Shown here: piece after piece, positions 44,015 to 58,485 of the stretch
Numbering within the stretch: the first letter of the stretch is position 1
Layout: each line of letters opens with the position of its first letter
NCBI GenBank assembly: GCA_950295325.1
Contig: OX485805.1
Span: 17,843,501-17,907,500 of the forward strand
Origin: Polytrichum commune
Taxonomy: Eukaryota > Streptophyta > Polytrichopsida > Polytrichales > Polytrichaceae
Length of the DNA: 64,000 nucleotides
Direction of reading: 5' to 3'
Notes under the pieces: model-generated
Seen by the model: the letters and a program-made list of their open reading frames with translations, nothing else
Told to the model about the DNA's origin: nothing
Database searches by the model: none
Program-made: the position numbers and the translations under genes

Positions 44015-47000
44015 GTGAGAAAATCGATTTTTGTTGTGATTGCTTAAAACGTAATATGTTTAGAGGATATTTTTATGTCTTTAAAATGGTTTATGTGTGC
44101 TTGAATGAAATGAGGTTGGAGGTGATATCATGCGGGATAAGGGGGGTGGGCCTCTCAGGGCCCCCTTGAATAAACATTTGAATTCTTCGAATGTTTTTCA
44201 TGATTATGGATGGTTTTTTACACGCGATGACAAGCATGTGCTGCTAAGGATTTCTACTTATCTGTGGATGGAGAACAAAGTATAGTGTTCTAAAGCATGG
44301 TCTAAAGAAGTGATTGTTTAAAAAATTATTATTCATGCCTATACACAAGATCTTGTTAAATACAAATATGTTGAACGAAGTTTTGGACTCAATCATGATG
44401 AAGAACTTGAAGTAAATGCTAGTATACTTGGAGCAACAGAGTTTGAAAAATATGCATTGGTACATCCAGATGTACGAAAAAATATGTTTTCTCTAGGTTT
44501 AGGTTTAGACTCTTTGGATGGTTAAAACTATTTTAGTTCAGATTTGTATTTCATTATATAGATATATATAGTTTGGAAAGAAAAATGTTTGTTATATTAT
44601 ATATTGATATTTCAATATAAGATGACACAAGTATGTCGTTATTTTTTTTGGAACCATCAACTTCAATATTATTACTTCTATGGTGAAGCAAGTGTTGTGT
44701 CACTTAGTTTCAATTTATTTTCATGTGTTTGGTCCAAGGGTGAGGTGTATGTGTTGCACTTTTCATTAAGTTTATAAATAATTTATTTTAAGGTATGCAC
44801 AAACAGATGTGTTTTATTCCTTTGATTTATTTCATAACCTAAATTTTTTACTAAAAAAATGAAACACAGTATAAATATGATGGTCATATAGTGTATAAGC
44901 CTTGTCTTGGAATTATTTGAAACTAATAATATTTGAAAGTATTTATGTCAAAGTATGAATTTATTGCGCAATTATTCCAAAAGTTGAAAATAAAATATTA
45001 AAAAATAATCCCCCAAAAAAGTGCACATGCTTATGTGCACTTTTAACGAAACCGGTGTTACACTACAATCTAGTAGCTAAGGGTCCTATTGAAAATTGGC
45101 TTACAATATATACATTGGGGGGGGGGTCTGATTGTTTCACCTAGTTTGTACAAATCAATAGGGTGCTATGAATGTTTTTTGGGGAGTAAGAATGCTCTTT
45201 GGACTCCACAAATTAAATAACCCGAGTGTATAAATGGGTAATTTTGATGGCATTGATGTACATAATATATTTAAGGGGGAGTTATTGTTTACTGTAATAT
45301 GTTGTTGTCTACAAATAAATGGCTACTGAAAATCTTAAAGTAAAGGTAGATGTACAAATCCCAATCCTAAAGTTCTTAAAAAAAATTGAGAGCATTTGTG
45401 CTTACTTTATGACTTAAAAGATTATTTGTTGGCAAATCTAGATTCTATCATTTCCCTAGCTTAAAGGATGCATGTTGCATGGTTAAATTCTCATAAGCTA
45501 CATGATATGTATGGATCGATCTTTAAATTTTTCTCAAATTTGAAATCGGAAGTGAATTGGGGATGAGGTATTTAATTTGTAAGCGAACCTTGGGTTGAGA
45601 TATTTAATCTAGATGATGTTGGTTTTCAACTCCAAGAATTCGGCACACTCCAAATCCACGTACTGCAAATCATAGGAACAAATGGGAGGGTAGAATACTT
45701 CAACGCATGCCACAGTGGGGAAGAAAATGCCAATGGGTTATACTACAAACATATGTGTATCATGTATTTATGTATCTATATGCAAGATTGACTATGTGAT
45801 GATGAACACCTTTATGTATGCAGTTGTAACTTTGAACTACAACAGGGTCATGCACATCATACCCGAATCATATAGGGTCGCAACTATTTTTGAACACTAA
45901 TAGTCAATAATACATGATCATGATATGGTGTTAGTGCATTGTTGATATATATGAGTTTTATGAACTTTCAATCTATGTAGGTAATTGTAGCTATTTTCAA
46001 GTTCCATTTACTAACATTCAAGCTACATTACTATATTCCGGCTTATTTCTAGATCTACACATACCATATTGATAACATGGTAATAGACACCTTGACAAAA
46101 TGTAGAGCATGAATTCCACGTAATAAGACTTATTTTTTCAATGTCAAATGTCCCCTTATGTTCCATATATAGCCGAACCATTCAAATCATATGAAATGTG
46201 TTCAAAAAATGAAAATGTGGAGGTGGGCCTGACTCAAATTCCGGGAGACCACGACTTTTTTTTTCTTTCCGTAAGGACATATTTCAGAACAAATTGAAGG
46301 GCAACTTCCATAACAAATTCTATGATAAACAAACACCACCAAGTAATTCTCTTAAATTCATAGAGTCTGAGACATATTATATTAAACCAAATCCTCCCCT
46401 CTTTTTCCGCCAACAAAATATGCAATGGTCCCACAACATGGCCCATTCTCACTTCACACCACGCTCGAGGGCCCGTGACCACATAAAACGGCTTTCCCAA
46501 CACCCATGGTACGGCCCTTAATGAGAGTCAAGGGTCCTCACCATCACAAGGTCACGGGTCTTGGCTCATGTGTGAAGTGGACCAAAGTTAAGGTTAGTCT
46601 TTTGAATCCGGGCACCTTTCACTTATAAATGTGGACTGCAAGGACTATTCATTATTTGGTGATTATATGTGGGCCAAGTTGTTCCATGTGGGGTCATTGG
46701 TTTTGAGGAGCCCATAAGTGTTTAGAAAAGTAAATAGCATCAACCACAAGAGAGCAAAGGCAATGAGGGGTATGGAAGCTCGGAACAAGGCTTCGGAGAG
46801 TTGAAGTCACTTTGGGATGGAGGGAGTAGTATGTAAAGAAATGGATCATTCTTTGCTTAGGGCACAAACAACGAGTAGGTACAATATGTAATGGAGCTCA
46901 CTAAGGCTAAGGGTCAAGGGGAAACCGGCCTATGGGTTATGTTTGACTTTGTGGCTTTGATCAAGGTTGAAGCATTTCTCAATGTTCATGCCATCCTATC

Positions 47001-48477
47001 CCAAGGCAGCAACTATACCGGATAATTACATTAGGATTGCCTCGATTATTTTCAAAGCAATGAAAATATGTAAATAATATAGATATATATGTCCAAATTA
47101 TGAATTAAAATTTTACAACTTTGATAAGAGACTTCAATGCTTTTTTCTTACAATGGAAGCACAACAAATAATTGCATAAGCTTTCATTACCTTCATAGTA
47201 GTAACATTATCTTCACATAAGATACATACCTCAAGTTATAATCTACATAATTAACAAATTAAAGTGAATAAAAAATCATAATTAAGAATTGGGATGCTTG
47301 TAATGTGGGCAGACCCCCATGTCCTCCACATGGTACGTATTTAGTTGTGATTATTGATGTGTTATTATATGCACGCATGTTTGAAATGAAAAATTATTAT
47401 TTGTTATGAAAGCTCTCAGCTAACATCATAACAATCCACATGAAATGGTGAAGTAAAATGATGCACAACAATAATTTGGTAGGATGATCTATTGTAATTC
47501 ACTTTAGACTAGTTGCTACCCCAAGCATCATACAATTCTATCTATCTATCTATTTAAGGACTAAGGACTAAGTTAGCTATGTGCTAGGTATGAGTAGAAT
47601 AATGCCACCAGCCCACCTAAAAAAATTCAAGTGTAACTTCTTAAATCTGTGCATGATAGACCATTACAAAGTTTGTCTACAAATATAAAATTAAAAAATA
47701 AACGTTTACCCTAAACCCTAAAACGCCGCTTAGGGTTAGGTCAAGTTTTTTAGCCACCGCTATTTTCCAACGCCGCTCTTCTCCACCACCGCTCTTCTTC
47801 ACCGCCGCTCTTCTCCAACACCGATCTACTTCGGCGCCTCTTACTCCTACAACTCTTACTCCAACACCCTTTTGTTTCTCTCCGATGGTACCTCTTCACT
47901 CCTTCTTCTAATTATTATTCCTCAAAAGTTCATAAGTTTTTCTAGTACTACATCATCTAACCTATTGCTGCAAATTTTTGATCATTCAGCTTTCTATCAT
48001 CTTATTGCGTTCAATCCACTCTCCAATAACTCTAATGTCTTCCTTTGCAGCTCAACTAATCTTCGACTCTACTTTCAACTTATATAGGCGCTTCAACACC
48101 AACTCCTATTCAATATTCAAATACCATCATATTTTACGCTTATTTTCAACTTTATTCATAATATACTTCAATTCAACACTCCATTCATGTAATTGTTTAA
48201 CTCTTCAATTTTTGGGGATTCAGATCTAAATTTGATTTCGTTTTTTAAAACAACACAATTTATTAATTATTACAAAAGATTACATTATACTTAGTACATG
48301 TAGTTCATACTATGAAATTTTCGTAATAAATGCCTCATCCTCATTTTTCAAACTCTGGAATATGTGATCCTTACCCTTATATAACCCTTCAAAATCGGTA
48401 TTATTCATTCGTATTGCTAAATTTTGTTTTCTTCATTCTTGATTACAAAATATTGTATCACTTCTCTTCTTCTCAAA

Positions 48478-49558
48478 TTGAGGCACATGTTTTGAATTTG
48501 TTTTCTTGGGGATGAGGCACATGCCTCACCCTCCTTGACAAATCTGAATTTCTCCTTAAGCTTGTGCTTAGAGGTGAGGCACATGCCTCACCCTTATGAA
48601 ACAAAATTCTATGTTCTCAATTTGTTTTTTTTTGTGAGACACATGCCTCACCCTCCTTGAGAAATCTGAATTTCTCCTTAAGTTTGTGCTTAGAGGTGAG
48701 GCACATGCCTCACCCTTCTTGAAAAATCTGAATTTCTCATTAAGCTTGTACTTAGAGGTGAGGCACATGCCTCACCCTTATGAAACAAAATTCTATGTTT
48801 TGAATTTTTTTTTTTGGTTTGGACACATCCATCCCCCTCATTGAGAAATCTGAATATGTCCTTATGCTTGTCCTTAAAGGTGAGACACATGTCTCACGCT
48901 TATGAAACAAAATTCTTTGTTTTCAATTTGTTTTTTTTTTGTAAGACATATGCCTCACCCTCCTTGAGAAATTTGAATTTCTCCTTAAGCTTGTGCTTAG
49001 AGGTGAGGCACATGCCTCATCCTTATGAAACAAAATTCTATGTTTTGAATTTGTTTTTTTTTTATAAGAGACATGCTTCACCTTGTTTGAAAAATCTGAA
49101 TTTCTCCTTAAGCTTATTCTTAGAGGTGAGGCACATGCCTCACCTTCCTTGAGAAATCGGAATTTCTCCTTAAACTTGTGCTTAGAAGTGAGGCACATGC
49201 CTCAGCCTTATGAAACAAATTCTAAGTTTTGGTTTTTTTTTTTTTTTGGTAAGACACATGCCTCACATTCTTTGAAAAATATGAATTTTCTCTTTAAGCT
49301 TGTGCTTAGAGGTGAGGCACATGCCTCACCCTTATGAAATAAAATTCTATGTTTTGAATTTTTTTTTCGGATGGGGACATGCCTCACCTTCTTCGAAAAA
49401 TCTGAATTTCTCCTTAAGGTTGTGCTTAAAGGTGAGGCACATGCCTCACCCTTATGAAACAAAGTTCTATGTTTTGGATTTGTTTTTTTTGGGTGGGGCA
49501 CATGCCTCACCCTCCTTGAGAAATCTGAATTAGAGGTGAGACACATGCTTCATACTTA
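48478..49558. repeat. Minisatellite 2 in array copy 3
   Basis: Copy of 37390-38470 displaced by 11088 bp, with no difference noticed. Confidence 0.9.
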
Positions 49559-52500
49559 GTGAGAAAATCGATTTTTGTTGTGATTGCTTAAAACGTAATA
49601 TGTTTAGAGGATATTTTTATGTCTTTAAAATGGTTTATGTGTGCTTGAATGAAATGAGGTTGGAGGTGATATCATGCGGGATAAGGGGGGTGGGCCTCTC
49701 AGGGCCCCCTTGAATAAACATTTGAATTCTTCGAATGTTTTTCATGATTATGGATGGTTTTTTACACGCGATGACAAGCATGTGCTGCTAAGGATTTCTA
49801 CTTATCTGTGGATGGAGAACAAAGTATAGTGTTCTAAAGCATGGTCTAAAGAAGTGATTGTTTAAAAAATTATTATTCATGCCTATACACAAGATCTTGT
49901 TAAATACAAATATGTTGAACGAAGTTTTGGACTCAATCATGATGAAGAACTTGAAGTAAATGCTAGTATACTTGGAGCAACAGAGTTTGAAAAATATGCA
50001 TTGGTACATCCAGATGTACGAAAAAATATGTTTTCTCTAGGTTTAGGTTTAGACTCTTTGGATGGTTAAAACTATTTTAGTTCAGATTTGTATTTCATTA
50101 TATAGATATATATAGTTTGGAAAGAAAAATGTTTGTTATATTATATATTGATATTTCAATATAAGATGACACAAGTATGTCGTTATTTTTTTTGGAACCA
50201 TCAACTTCAATATTATTACTTCTATGGTGAAGCAAGTGTTGTGTCACTTAGTTTCAATTTATTTTCATGTGTTTGGTCCAAGGGTGAGGTGTATGTGTTG
50301 CACTTTTCATTAAGTTTATAAATAATTTATTTTAAGGTATGCACAAACAGATGTGTTTTATTCCTTTGATTTATTTCATAACCTAAATTTTTTACTAAAA
50401 AAATGAAACACAGTATAAATATGATGGTCATATAGTGTATAAGCCTTGTCTTGGAATTATTTGAAACTAATAATATTTGAAAGTATTTATGTCAAAGTAT
50501 GAATTTATTGCGCAATTATTCCAAAAGTTGAAAATAAAATATTAAAAAATAATCCCCCAAAAAAGTGCACATGCTTATGTGCACTTTTAACGAAACCGGT
50601 GTTACACTACAATCTAGTAGCTAAGGGTCCTATTGAAAATTGGCTTACAATATATACATTGGGGGGGGGGTCTGATTGTTTCACCTAGTTTGTACAAATC
50701 AATAGGGTGCTATGAATGTTTTTTGGGGAGTAAGAATGCTCTTTGGACTCCACAAATTAAATAACCCGAGTGTATAAATGGGTAATTTTGATGGCATTGA
50801 TGTACATAATATATTTAAGGGGGAGTTATTGTTTACTGTAATATGTTGTTGTCTACAAATAAATGGCTACTGAAAATCTTAAAGTAAAGGTAGATGTACA
50901 AATCCCAATCCTAAAGTTCTTAAAAAAAATTGAGAGCATTTGTGCTTACTTTATGACTTAAAAGATTATTTGTTGGCAAATCTAGATTCTATCATTTCCC
51001 TAGCTTAAAGGATGCATGTTGCATGGTTAAATTCTCATAAGCTACATGATATGTATGGATCGATCTTTAAATTTTTCTCAAATTTGAAATCGGAAGTGAA
51101 TTGGGGATGAGGTATTTAATTTGTAAGCGAACCTTGGGTTGAGATATTTAATCTAGATGATGTTGGTTTTCAACTCCAAGAATTCGGCACACTCCAAATC
51201 CACGTACTGCAAATCATAGGAACAAATGGGAGGGTAGAATACTTCAACGCATGCCACAGTGGGGAAGAAAATGCCAATGGGTTATACTACAAACATATGT
51301 GTATCATGTATTTATGTATCTATATGCAAGATTGACTATGTGATGATGAACACCTTTATGTATGCAGTTGTAACTTTGAACTACAACAGGGTCATGCACA
51401 TCATACCCGAATCATATAGGGTCGCAACTATTTTTGAACACTAATAGTCAATAATACATGATCATGATATGGTGTTAGTGCATTGTTGATATATATGAGT
51501 TTTATGAACTTTCAATCTATGTAGGTAATTGTAGCTATTTTCAAGTTCCATTTACTAACATTCAAGCTACATTACTATATTCCGGCTTATTTCTAGATCT
51601 ACACATACCATATTGATAACATGGTAATAGACACCTTGACAAAATGTAGAGCATGAATTCCACGTAATAAGACTTATTTTTTCAATGTCAAATGTCCCCT
51701 TATGTTCCATATATAGCCGAACCATTCAAATCATATGAAATGTGTTCAAAAAATGAAAATGTGGAGGTGGGCCTGACTCAAATTCCGGGAGACCACGACT
51801 TTTTTTTTCTTTCCGTAAGGACATATTTCAGAACAAATTGAAGGGCAACTTCCATAACAAATTCTATGATAAACAAACACCACCAAGTAATTCTCTTAAA
51901 TTCATAGAGTCTGAGACATATTATATTAAACCAAATCCTCCCCTCTTTTTCCGCCAACAAAATATGCAATGGTCCCACAACATGGCCCATTCTCACTTCA
52001 CACCACGCTCGAGGGCCCGTGACCGCATAAAACGGCTTTCCCAACACCCATGGTACGGCCCTTAATGAGAGTCAAGGGTCCTCACCATCACAAGGTCACG
52101 GGTCTTGGCTCATGTGTGAAGTGGACCAAAGTTAAGGTTAGTCTTTTGAATCCGGGCACCTTTCACTTATAAATGTGGACTGCAAGGACTATTCATTATT
52201 TGGTGATTATATGTGGGCCAAGTTGTTCCATGTGGGGTCATTGGTTTTGAGGAGCCCATAAGTGTTTAGAAAAGTAAATAGCATCAACCACAAGAGAGCA
52301 AAGGCAATGAGGGGTATGGAAGCTCGGAACAAGGCTTCGGAGAGTTGAAGTCACTTTGGGATGGAGGGAGTAGTATGTAAAGAAATGGATCATTCTTTGC
52401 TTAGGGCACAAACAACGAGTAGGTACAATATGTAATGGAGCTCACTAAGGCTAAGGGTCAAGGGGAAACCGGCCTATGGGTTATGTTTGACTTTGTGGCT

Positions 52501-53113
52501 TTGATCAAGGTTGAAGCATTTCTCAATGTTCATGCCATCCTATCCCAAGGCAGCAACTATACCGGATAATTACATTAGGATTGCCTCGATTATTTTCAAA
52601 GCAATGAAAATATGTAAATAATATAGATATATATGTCCAAATTATGAATTAAAATTTTACAACTTTGATAAGAGACTTCAATGCTTTTTTCTTACAATGG
52701 AAGCACAACAAATAATTGCATAAGCTTTCATTACCTTCATAGTAGTAACATTATCTTCACATAAGATACATACCTCAAGTTATAATCTACATAATTAACA
52801 AATTAAAGTGAATAAAAAATCATAATTAAGAATTGGGATGCTTGTAATGTGGGCAGACCCCCATGTCCTCCACATGGTACGTATTTAGTTGTGATTATTG
52901 ATGTGTTATTATATGCACGCATGTTTGAAATGAAAAATTATTATTTGTTATGAAAGCTCTCAGCTAACATCATAACAATCCACATGAAATGGTGAAGTAA
53001 AATGATGCACAACAATAATTTGGTAGGATGATCTATTGTAATTCACTTTAGACTAGTTGCTACCCCAAGCATCATACAATTCTATCTATCTATCTATTTA
53101 AGGACTAAGGACT

Positions 53114-56100
53114 CAAACACCAAAGTGGATGTGATCACTTGCCTTATAATATATCGTAATTAATGAAGGCGTAACACATACGAGTGCCATGCCAACATGT
53201 TATTCATAATGAGTAAAGACGTGCAAGACAATTGGAATGAAAGACCATTAACAAGTTCAATGGAATGTTTAAAGTAATGCATAAAGACATAACCACCAGT
53301 ATGCCTCAAGTCATACACTATAATGTGTAATTAGCGTGAATTACCATTTGACTTATGTTGTGATAAGTTCAATTTTTTGTTTAGTATGCTCATTTTGTAA
53401 TGACTATAGGTAGTCATAAGATTGTATAAGCACAAGGGTTAAAGGGTATGCATCCCAAAGTAGCATTATAGTAAGTTCACTATGTAATGGAGAGATCTCA
53501 TTGTGTTCCGGCAGAGTTGGTGAATTTCATGTATGTATGTTTTTAATTATATATTTAGATGCCTTTTGCATAAATCCAAATTTGCATAGCCTACCTTACG
53601 TTGAAACTCTTTGAACACATGTCGGGTCCAAGTCCAAAGAAACACCAAACTCAAGCAATATTATTGACTTAGAAATTTTCTCAAGCTAAGGAGTGGTGCC
53701 TAGGTGGCACTACTTTCTTGTTAAATTTTGTATGTCTCAATTCACATAACATTATTCAGATCCATAACAGTATTTTGTGGGACTAACAATATTCAATAGA
53801 ATATTCCCATATATTCCTCACATTCAGATTGAACATTATTATGAATCTAAGTAATGTTATGCAAGAAAACACTCTTTGAGTTAGAGAAAGCTTTCTTCAA
53901 GTATGGGTCCAATTTTGAGCCCCAAAATAAGGTTTACTGAGAGGTTCTTAGGACCCCCAAGTTTTTTGGACGCATGCCTTTATGTGTACCTACCTTTAGA
54001 AAGGATGCATGAAATTTTGGGGATTTTCCATCACATTTTCTTTAATACTTATTTTCCAAATATGTATTATAATTGTTTATAACTTATGTTTGTAGATATG
54101 ATTTTAAAATTATTTTGACTTTGATTTACTCCTTTACCTTGTGTTGGGCCTACAACTTCAATCTATGCTAGTCACAACGAGAATTTGCTAAAAGGAAATG
54201 TAGCAACCATGATCTCCCATCAATGTTTTCACTATTAAAACTTCTACAAATCATATATAACCCCAAACAATGATTATTTCAAAAGGGCAATCAACATACT
54301 CATGATTGGGTATATTAATATAGATATTGGGCCCTCTATTAATATAGAGCATTCCTTGGTAAATATTTTAGGAAAGAAAACCCCACATATAGACATATCA
54401 CTAACACCCCCCCCCCCCACACACACACACAATAAATATTTACGAAAGATAACCCACACACAAACACATCACCAACACTAAGTACTTTATCACAAACCGC
54501 TTTGAGTAACAAGTAAGGCAAAGTCGTGGTCACCAATAGCGGGCCTTAACACACTACTTATTTGTTGCTTGCAATTGAATTTCCCTAGAATGGACCATAA
54601 CAATAGAAATTACAACTATTGTATCAAAAAGATTGCACAAGGACAATTAAGCACATTAAGAATTCCGTGAGATTATAACATAATTTATGATACAACTAAG
54701 AAATCAAGCAAGCTTCAGTTGTCAATGAAGCTCCGAAAGATCTATCTCAATTATTACAAAGTTTTATGAAGTATTGCCTCTTTCATAATGCATACAATCT
54801 CTTTAAGCTTGTGGCTCTAATCAATTCAACAAACTTGCAATGTGTTGAATTACAATTGAAATGTTTTAGCCAAAAGGTTTCGAATCCATAGTAACCAACC
54901 TTGAATTTTTCAACTATAAAATCTTAAAATGTGAAACTTTTAACAAATTGATCAATTCTCCTACAAATTCTGGAACACTTAGTAGATTCTACACCAATGT
55001 TAGACACTACAATGTACTTAACCATGATCAAGGAAATTATCATGCTCCATAATTTAGGGTTTCCATGACTTAAGGTAGCCATTGCACCTTACTAAAACTA
55101 ATACTTAAACCCTAAACGCCTTCATGTGAAGACTCTTTTACATGCTATGGGGAGAGATTATGTAAGATTATTCACTGGGGCTCAATAGATATGTGCTAGG
55201 TGGGAGCGCATGGTGTTTTGGTGTACAAGAGGTTCTTACTATCAAAGAAAGTTACATATGATATGGCAAAAAAAATAGGTTTGTATACTCAATATTTTGT
55301 ATTGAGTATAATTTTTTGCAATCTCACAATGAACTTAATAGGTGAGATAAATGTGTGACATGGTTGAAACTAAGCCTACATGAAGATACCTGACACACGC
55401 CAGTCGAACACACAAATGTGTGTTTGGGTTGGCATGGGTGCAAGTGAGGCTACCTCTTCACATATTGAACACCAACAATAATGCGTTGCTCATGTTTGAG
55501 TGATCTTTTACTCTTGAAATATTATATTAGTGAAAGTTATTATGTTACTTTGATTATTGATTTGAAGTATACACAAATTCCATGATAGTAGTTGAGATAT
55601 TGATAATACATTCTAGGAAATAACAAATGAGTATGTAAGCCTACATATTATATCATTGCTTTACTACTTGGTTGTAACAATAATCATTGAGGATAATGTA
55701 GTTATGTGTTGGATTATCTTTCAAACTTAGTTGCCATAAGAGGTGGATATTCGATACCAAGGCATGTATCGTAGCATTATGGTACTTGATTTTATACCTT
55801 AATGCCAATCCTTATTACTCAACTTTGATTTGAAAGCAAAGAAACATAATGGGGTGTCTAGCTACTTTGATAAGCATACATATTCCTTGTTGAAATTCTA
55901 ATCAACTTACTAGATGTGTAGAACATAGCACTAAATCCATGATTGCAATATTGGATGCTATGTACTAATGCAATACACTTTTAATGAAGACGAATCCCTC
56001 CCTCCCACCCACCCACCCTTGTTTCATTTTGATGAAGAATAGGAAGGAAAAGGCCTTTGAAAAGAGGAAGATCAAGCTATGAGTTTGGAAAACTTCGAAA

Positions 56101-57290
56101 AAAGACATCTCTCTCTTTCGATTCCTTGGACATATTCCACACACACACATTAAAGATCGTACCACAATTCAATGAGAATTTTGATGATGGGAGGAATTTT
56201 TTTGTGAAGATTACAGCAATCGTCGGTGCTCACAATTTTATTTTATCAATAACCACTCCTCCTGCTCATCAAACTCTTTCATCAATTGCCATATCTAAAT
56301 TCGCTCACACCGAGGAGCCATGAGGGTAAATCATTGGTTCACTCTCTATCTCTCTACATATCTATATATATCTATGTATATTAAGTTTGGTTGTTTCATA
56401 TATACATATTATATTTATATTATTTATATACATACAAACATATGAATATATAAGCTCAAAATGGTTTTGTTATACATACTAAAGCCATCATAGTATATAG
56501 ACCTTGTGTACAACTGAGATGGCTCTGAACTATCCAATATACTTAATATTGGCTATATAAGTAGACTTGACAAGTACCCAAAGTGTATACATGAAAAGGT
56601 AAGGGTCATACCTCAAGCTTGTACATGCAAACCCTAAACCACTTGTAAAGTGGGCCAATGGAGACCATCAAGTAAGGGCATAGTACTACAAGATGTGGGA
56701 CGTCTAGATTGGAGTACCCTGCTTTTGGAAGCAATATGACCATTGGTTCCTAAGCAAGGTGATTAGGGTTAGGGGAACCCTTAACCCTTATTTAACACTA
56801 AACAATGAGCAATAGCGCATCCTTGGAGGTAAGTGTTGTCCAAAGTTTGTCAAGTTGTGCACTGGTGTTGTGAGCAACCAAAAATACACATATATATGAT
56901 GGCAACACTTAAGGTGCAAAGAGTTGTTCCTCCGTTGTAGAGCAAAGTAATAGATATTGGACACAATAAGAAACTTGTTTCCTTCTTGCTATCAAAATTT
57001 AATTCTATGTATGCATACACAAGTGACATCTATGACATGTGGAATAATGTTGCAGACACATGGTGTACACAACTAGTCTCATTTTTATTTATTTTGTTGG
57101 TTGGATGGGCATAGGTGAGGCAATTCCTCCATGAATGCGGTCATAATAGCTTGTTGTTAGGAGGAAGGAGGTCATGTTTATGTTGTGTGGTATCTTGTAT
57201 TATGAAAAGCTACTAGAGAAGACTTTGCTTTGATTGGAGTATGTAGATACATTATTTTGCCATTACCTTGAGGTTTTCAACAAATACTAA
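53114..57290. other. AT-rich intergenic DNA
   Basis: No gene is recognised. At about 54360-54480 a ~75-bp segment is repeated in diverged form around a 12-C tract (54407-54418) and an (AC)n tract (54418-54431). This produces Val/Cys-rich minus-strand frames that are not credible proteins. TA-rich low complexity lies at 56340-56450. Confidence 0.4.
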
Positions 57291-58485
57291 GGGCCGGTTT
57301 ACACTACGGTGGAGAAGGCCTCCGGTTGGTCAAGAATGCTTGGCCAAGACATGGTTATATGAGGCAAATGGTGGATGTGCCGGAGAAGAATTAAAGGCAA
57401 TAAAATATTTCTTAAGGAGTCTTGACCGGTTGAAGTCTAAACACCTAGAGGAGAAGTCCACCGGAGAAGTCCACCAGTGAAGAGAAGTTCACCTAATGGT
57501 GAAGATTTTTTGTGATAAAAAACCATAATTCTCTACATTCACATTGTATCAAAAGATTTCAACAAGAATTGTGTTCATAAAAATTGTGTAATATAATGTT
57601 CAATTTTATTCAAAAGATAATGAAAATTGCCAAATTGCCAATTGTCAAGTTTGGCCCATGTAGGAAATAAATGTCTCCTTGGGTGTTTAAGAATGAAGAG
57701 GGGAAAACCCATACACATTGGACAAAGCACTACTCTTTGGTATTTTTTAAGACATGCTCTCCTCTTAATCATCCTCATCAATTTCTCTCTTCTTATCTTT
57801 GATCTTCAATCATGGATAATCGAAGAAGAGAGATTTTGTGCTCTCTTATGATCTTTATGGTTTTGAAGTATTTTTATCATTTCAACTATGGCGATACAAA
57901 AAACCATCATGTATCACCATAATGCTTCAATTTTGATGATGGCATATTTTTTGTTTGGGAGCAAGGAGAGGGTAGTACGGAAATTTGACCGGCCAAGTGG
58001 ATATGTGTCACAAATTCTTCTTGGATCATATAATGCAAAAATGTTCAAAGATCGTGTACCGGTGAGTAAGCCTACTTTTATTTATTTATGTCATTTGCTT
58101 GAACCCATATTGAGCAAGAAAGATACAAAATTAAGACTTTGTATTCCAATAGAGTGTAGAATTTCTTTGACATTGTATCGATTGGCAACCGGTGATACTT
58201 TGCATGCACTTGCCGATTTGTATGGTATTTTTTATTGAGTTGGGCTTCTCCGGCCTCTTGAGGCAGGACAAGAAACTCCTCCTCTGGAGAAGCCCAACTC
58301 CAAAAAGTGCCGCCATGTAGGCGGCCATGTCATTTTATCATCCATGAGAAAAGTTCACCACCATTGTTTTCTTCACCTAGTGTAAACACCCACCGGTCAA
58401 GAGTTGCATTTTCGACCAATCACAATTGAGAAACGCCCTTTTTTTCATGACCGGTGGACTTCTCCACCGTAGTGTAAACCGGCCC
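57291..58485 (+). mobile_element. PIF/Harbinger element 2 (1195 bp) with truncated transposase
   Basis: Terminal inverted repeats of at least 27 bp begin GGGCCGGTTTACACTACGG and are flanked by TAA at 57288-57290 and 58486-58488. Inside is a plus-strand fragment of a Harbinger transposase (57888-58238). Just after it lies an inverted repeat (GAGTTGGGCTTCTCC at 58237-58251, complement at 58286-58300). The catalytic DDE part is missing, so the element is a deletion derivative that would depend on another copy for movement. Its 3' 500 bp belong to tandem array 2. Confidence 0.9.
57888..58238 (+). pseudogene. Harbinger transposase N-terminal fragment (116 codons)
   Basis: The frame from the ATG at 57888 includes FKDRVPVSKPTFIYLCHLLE and ISLTLYRLATGDTLHALADL. 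These match the segment of HARBI1/ALP1-like transposases that precedes the catalytic domain (usually ...TLYRLATG....A..FGV..STV). The fragment stops immediately after ADLYGI, where the family continues into the nuclease domain with its DDE triad. No catalytic residue is left. The first ~40 codons have no obvious similarity and may not be coding. It lies on the plus strand in the middle of Harbinger element 2. Confidence 0.75.

Larger units (their letters stand above)
36494..53113. repeat. Tandem array 1: three copies of a 5544-bp unit
   Basis: Copies are 36494-42037, 42038-47581 and 47582-53113 (the last is 12 bp short). Corresponding open frames and landmarks recur at exactly 5544-bp spacing. 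The copies look almost identical; one substitution was seen (G at 52025 in copy 3 against A at 40937 and 46481). Each unit comprises 3022 bp of the TIR element (36494-39515 in copy 1) plus 2522 bp of right flank. The 12 bp AAGTTAGCTATG at 42026-42037 and 47570-47581 are present at the junctions but absent from both outer flanks, so they are filler. Confidence 0.95.

Noticed and set aside
54274-54536. Val/Cys/Gly-rich minus-strand frames
   Set aside because: Created by a poly-C/(AC)n tract and a small diverged duplication; not credible proteins.
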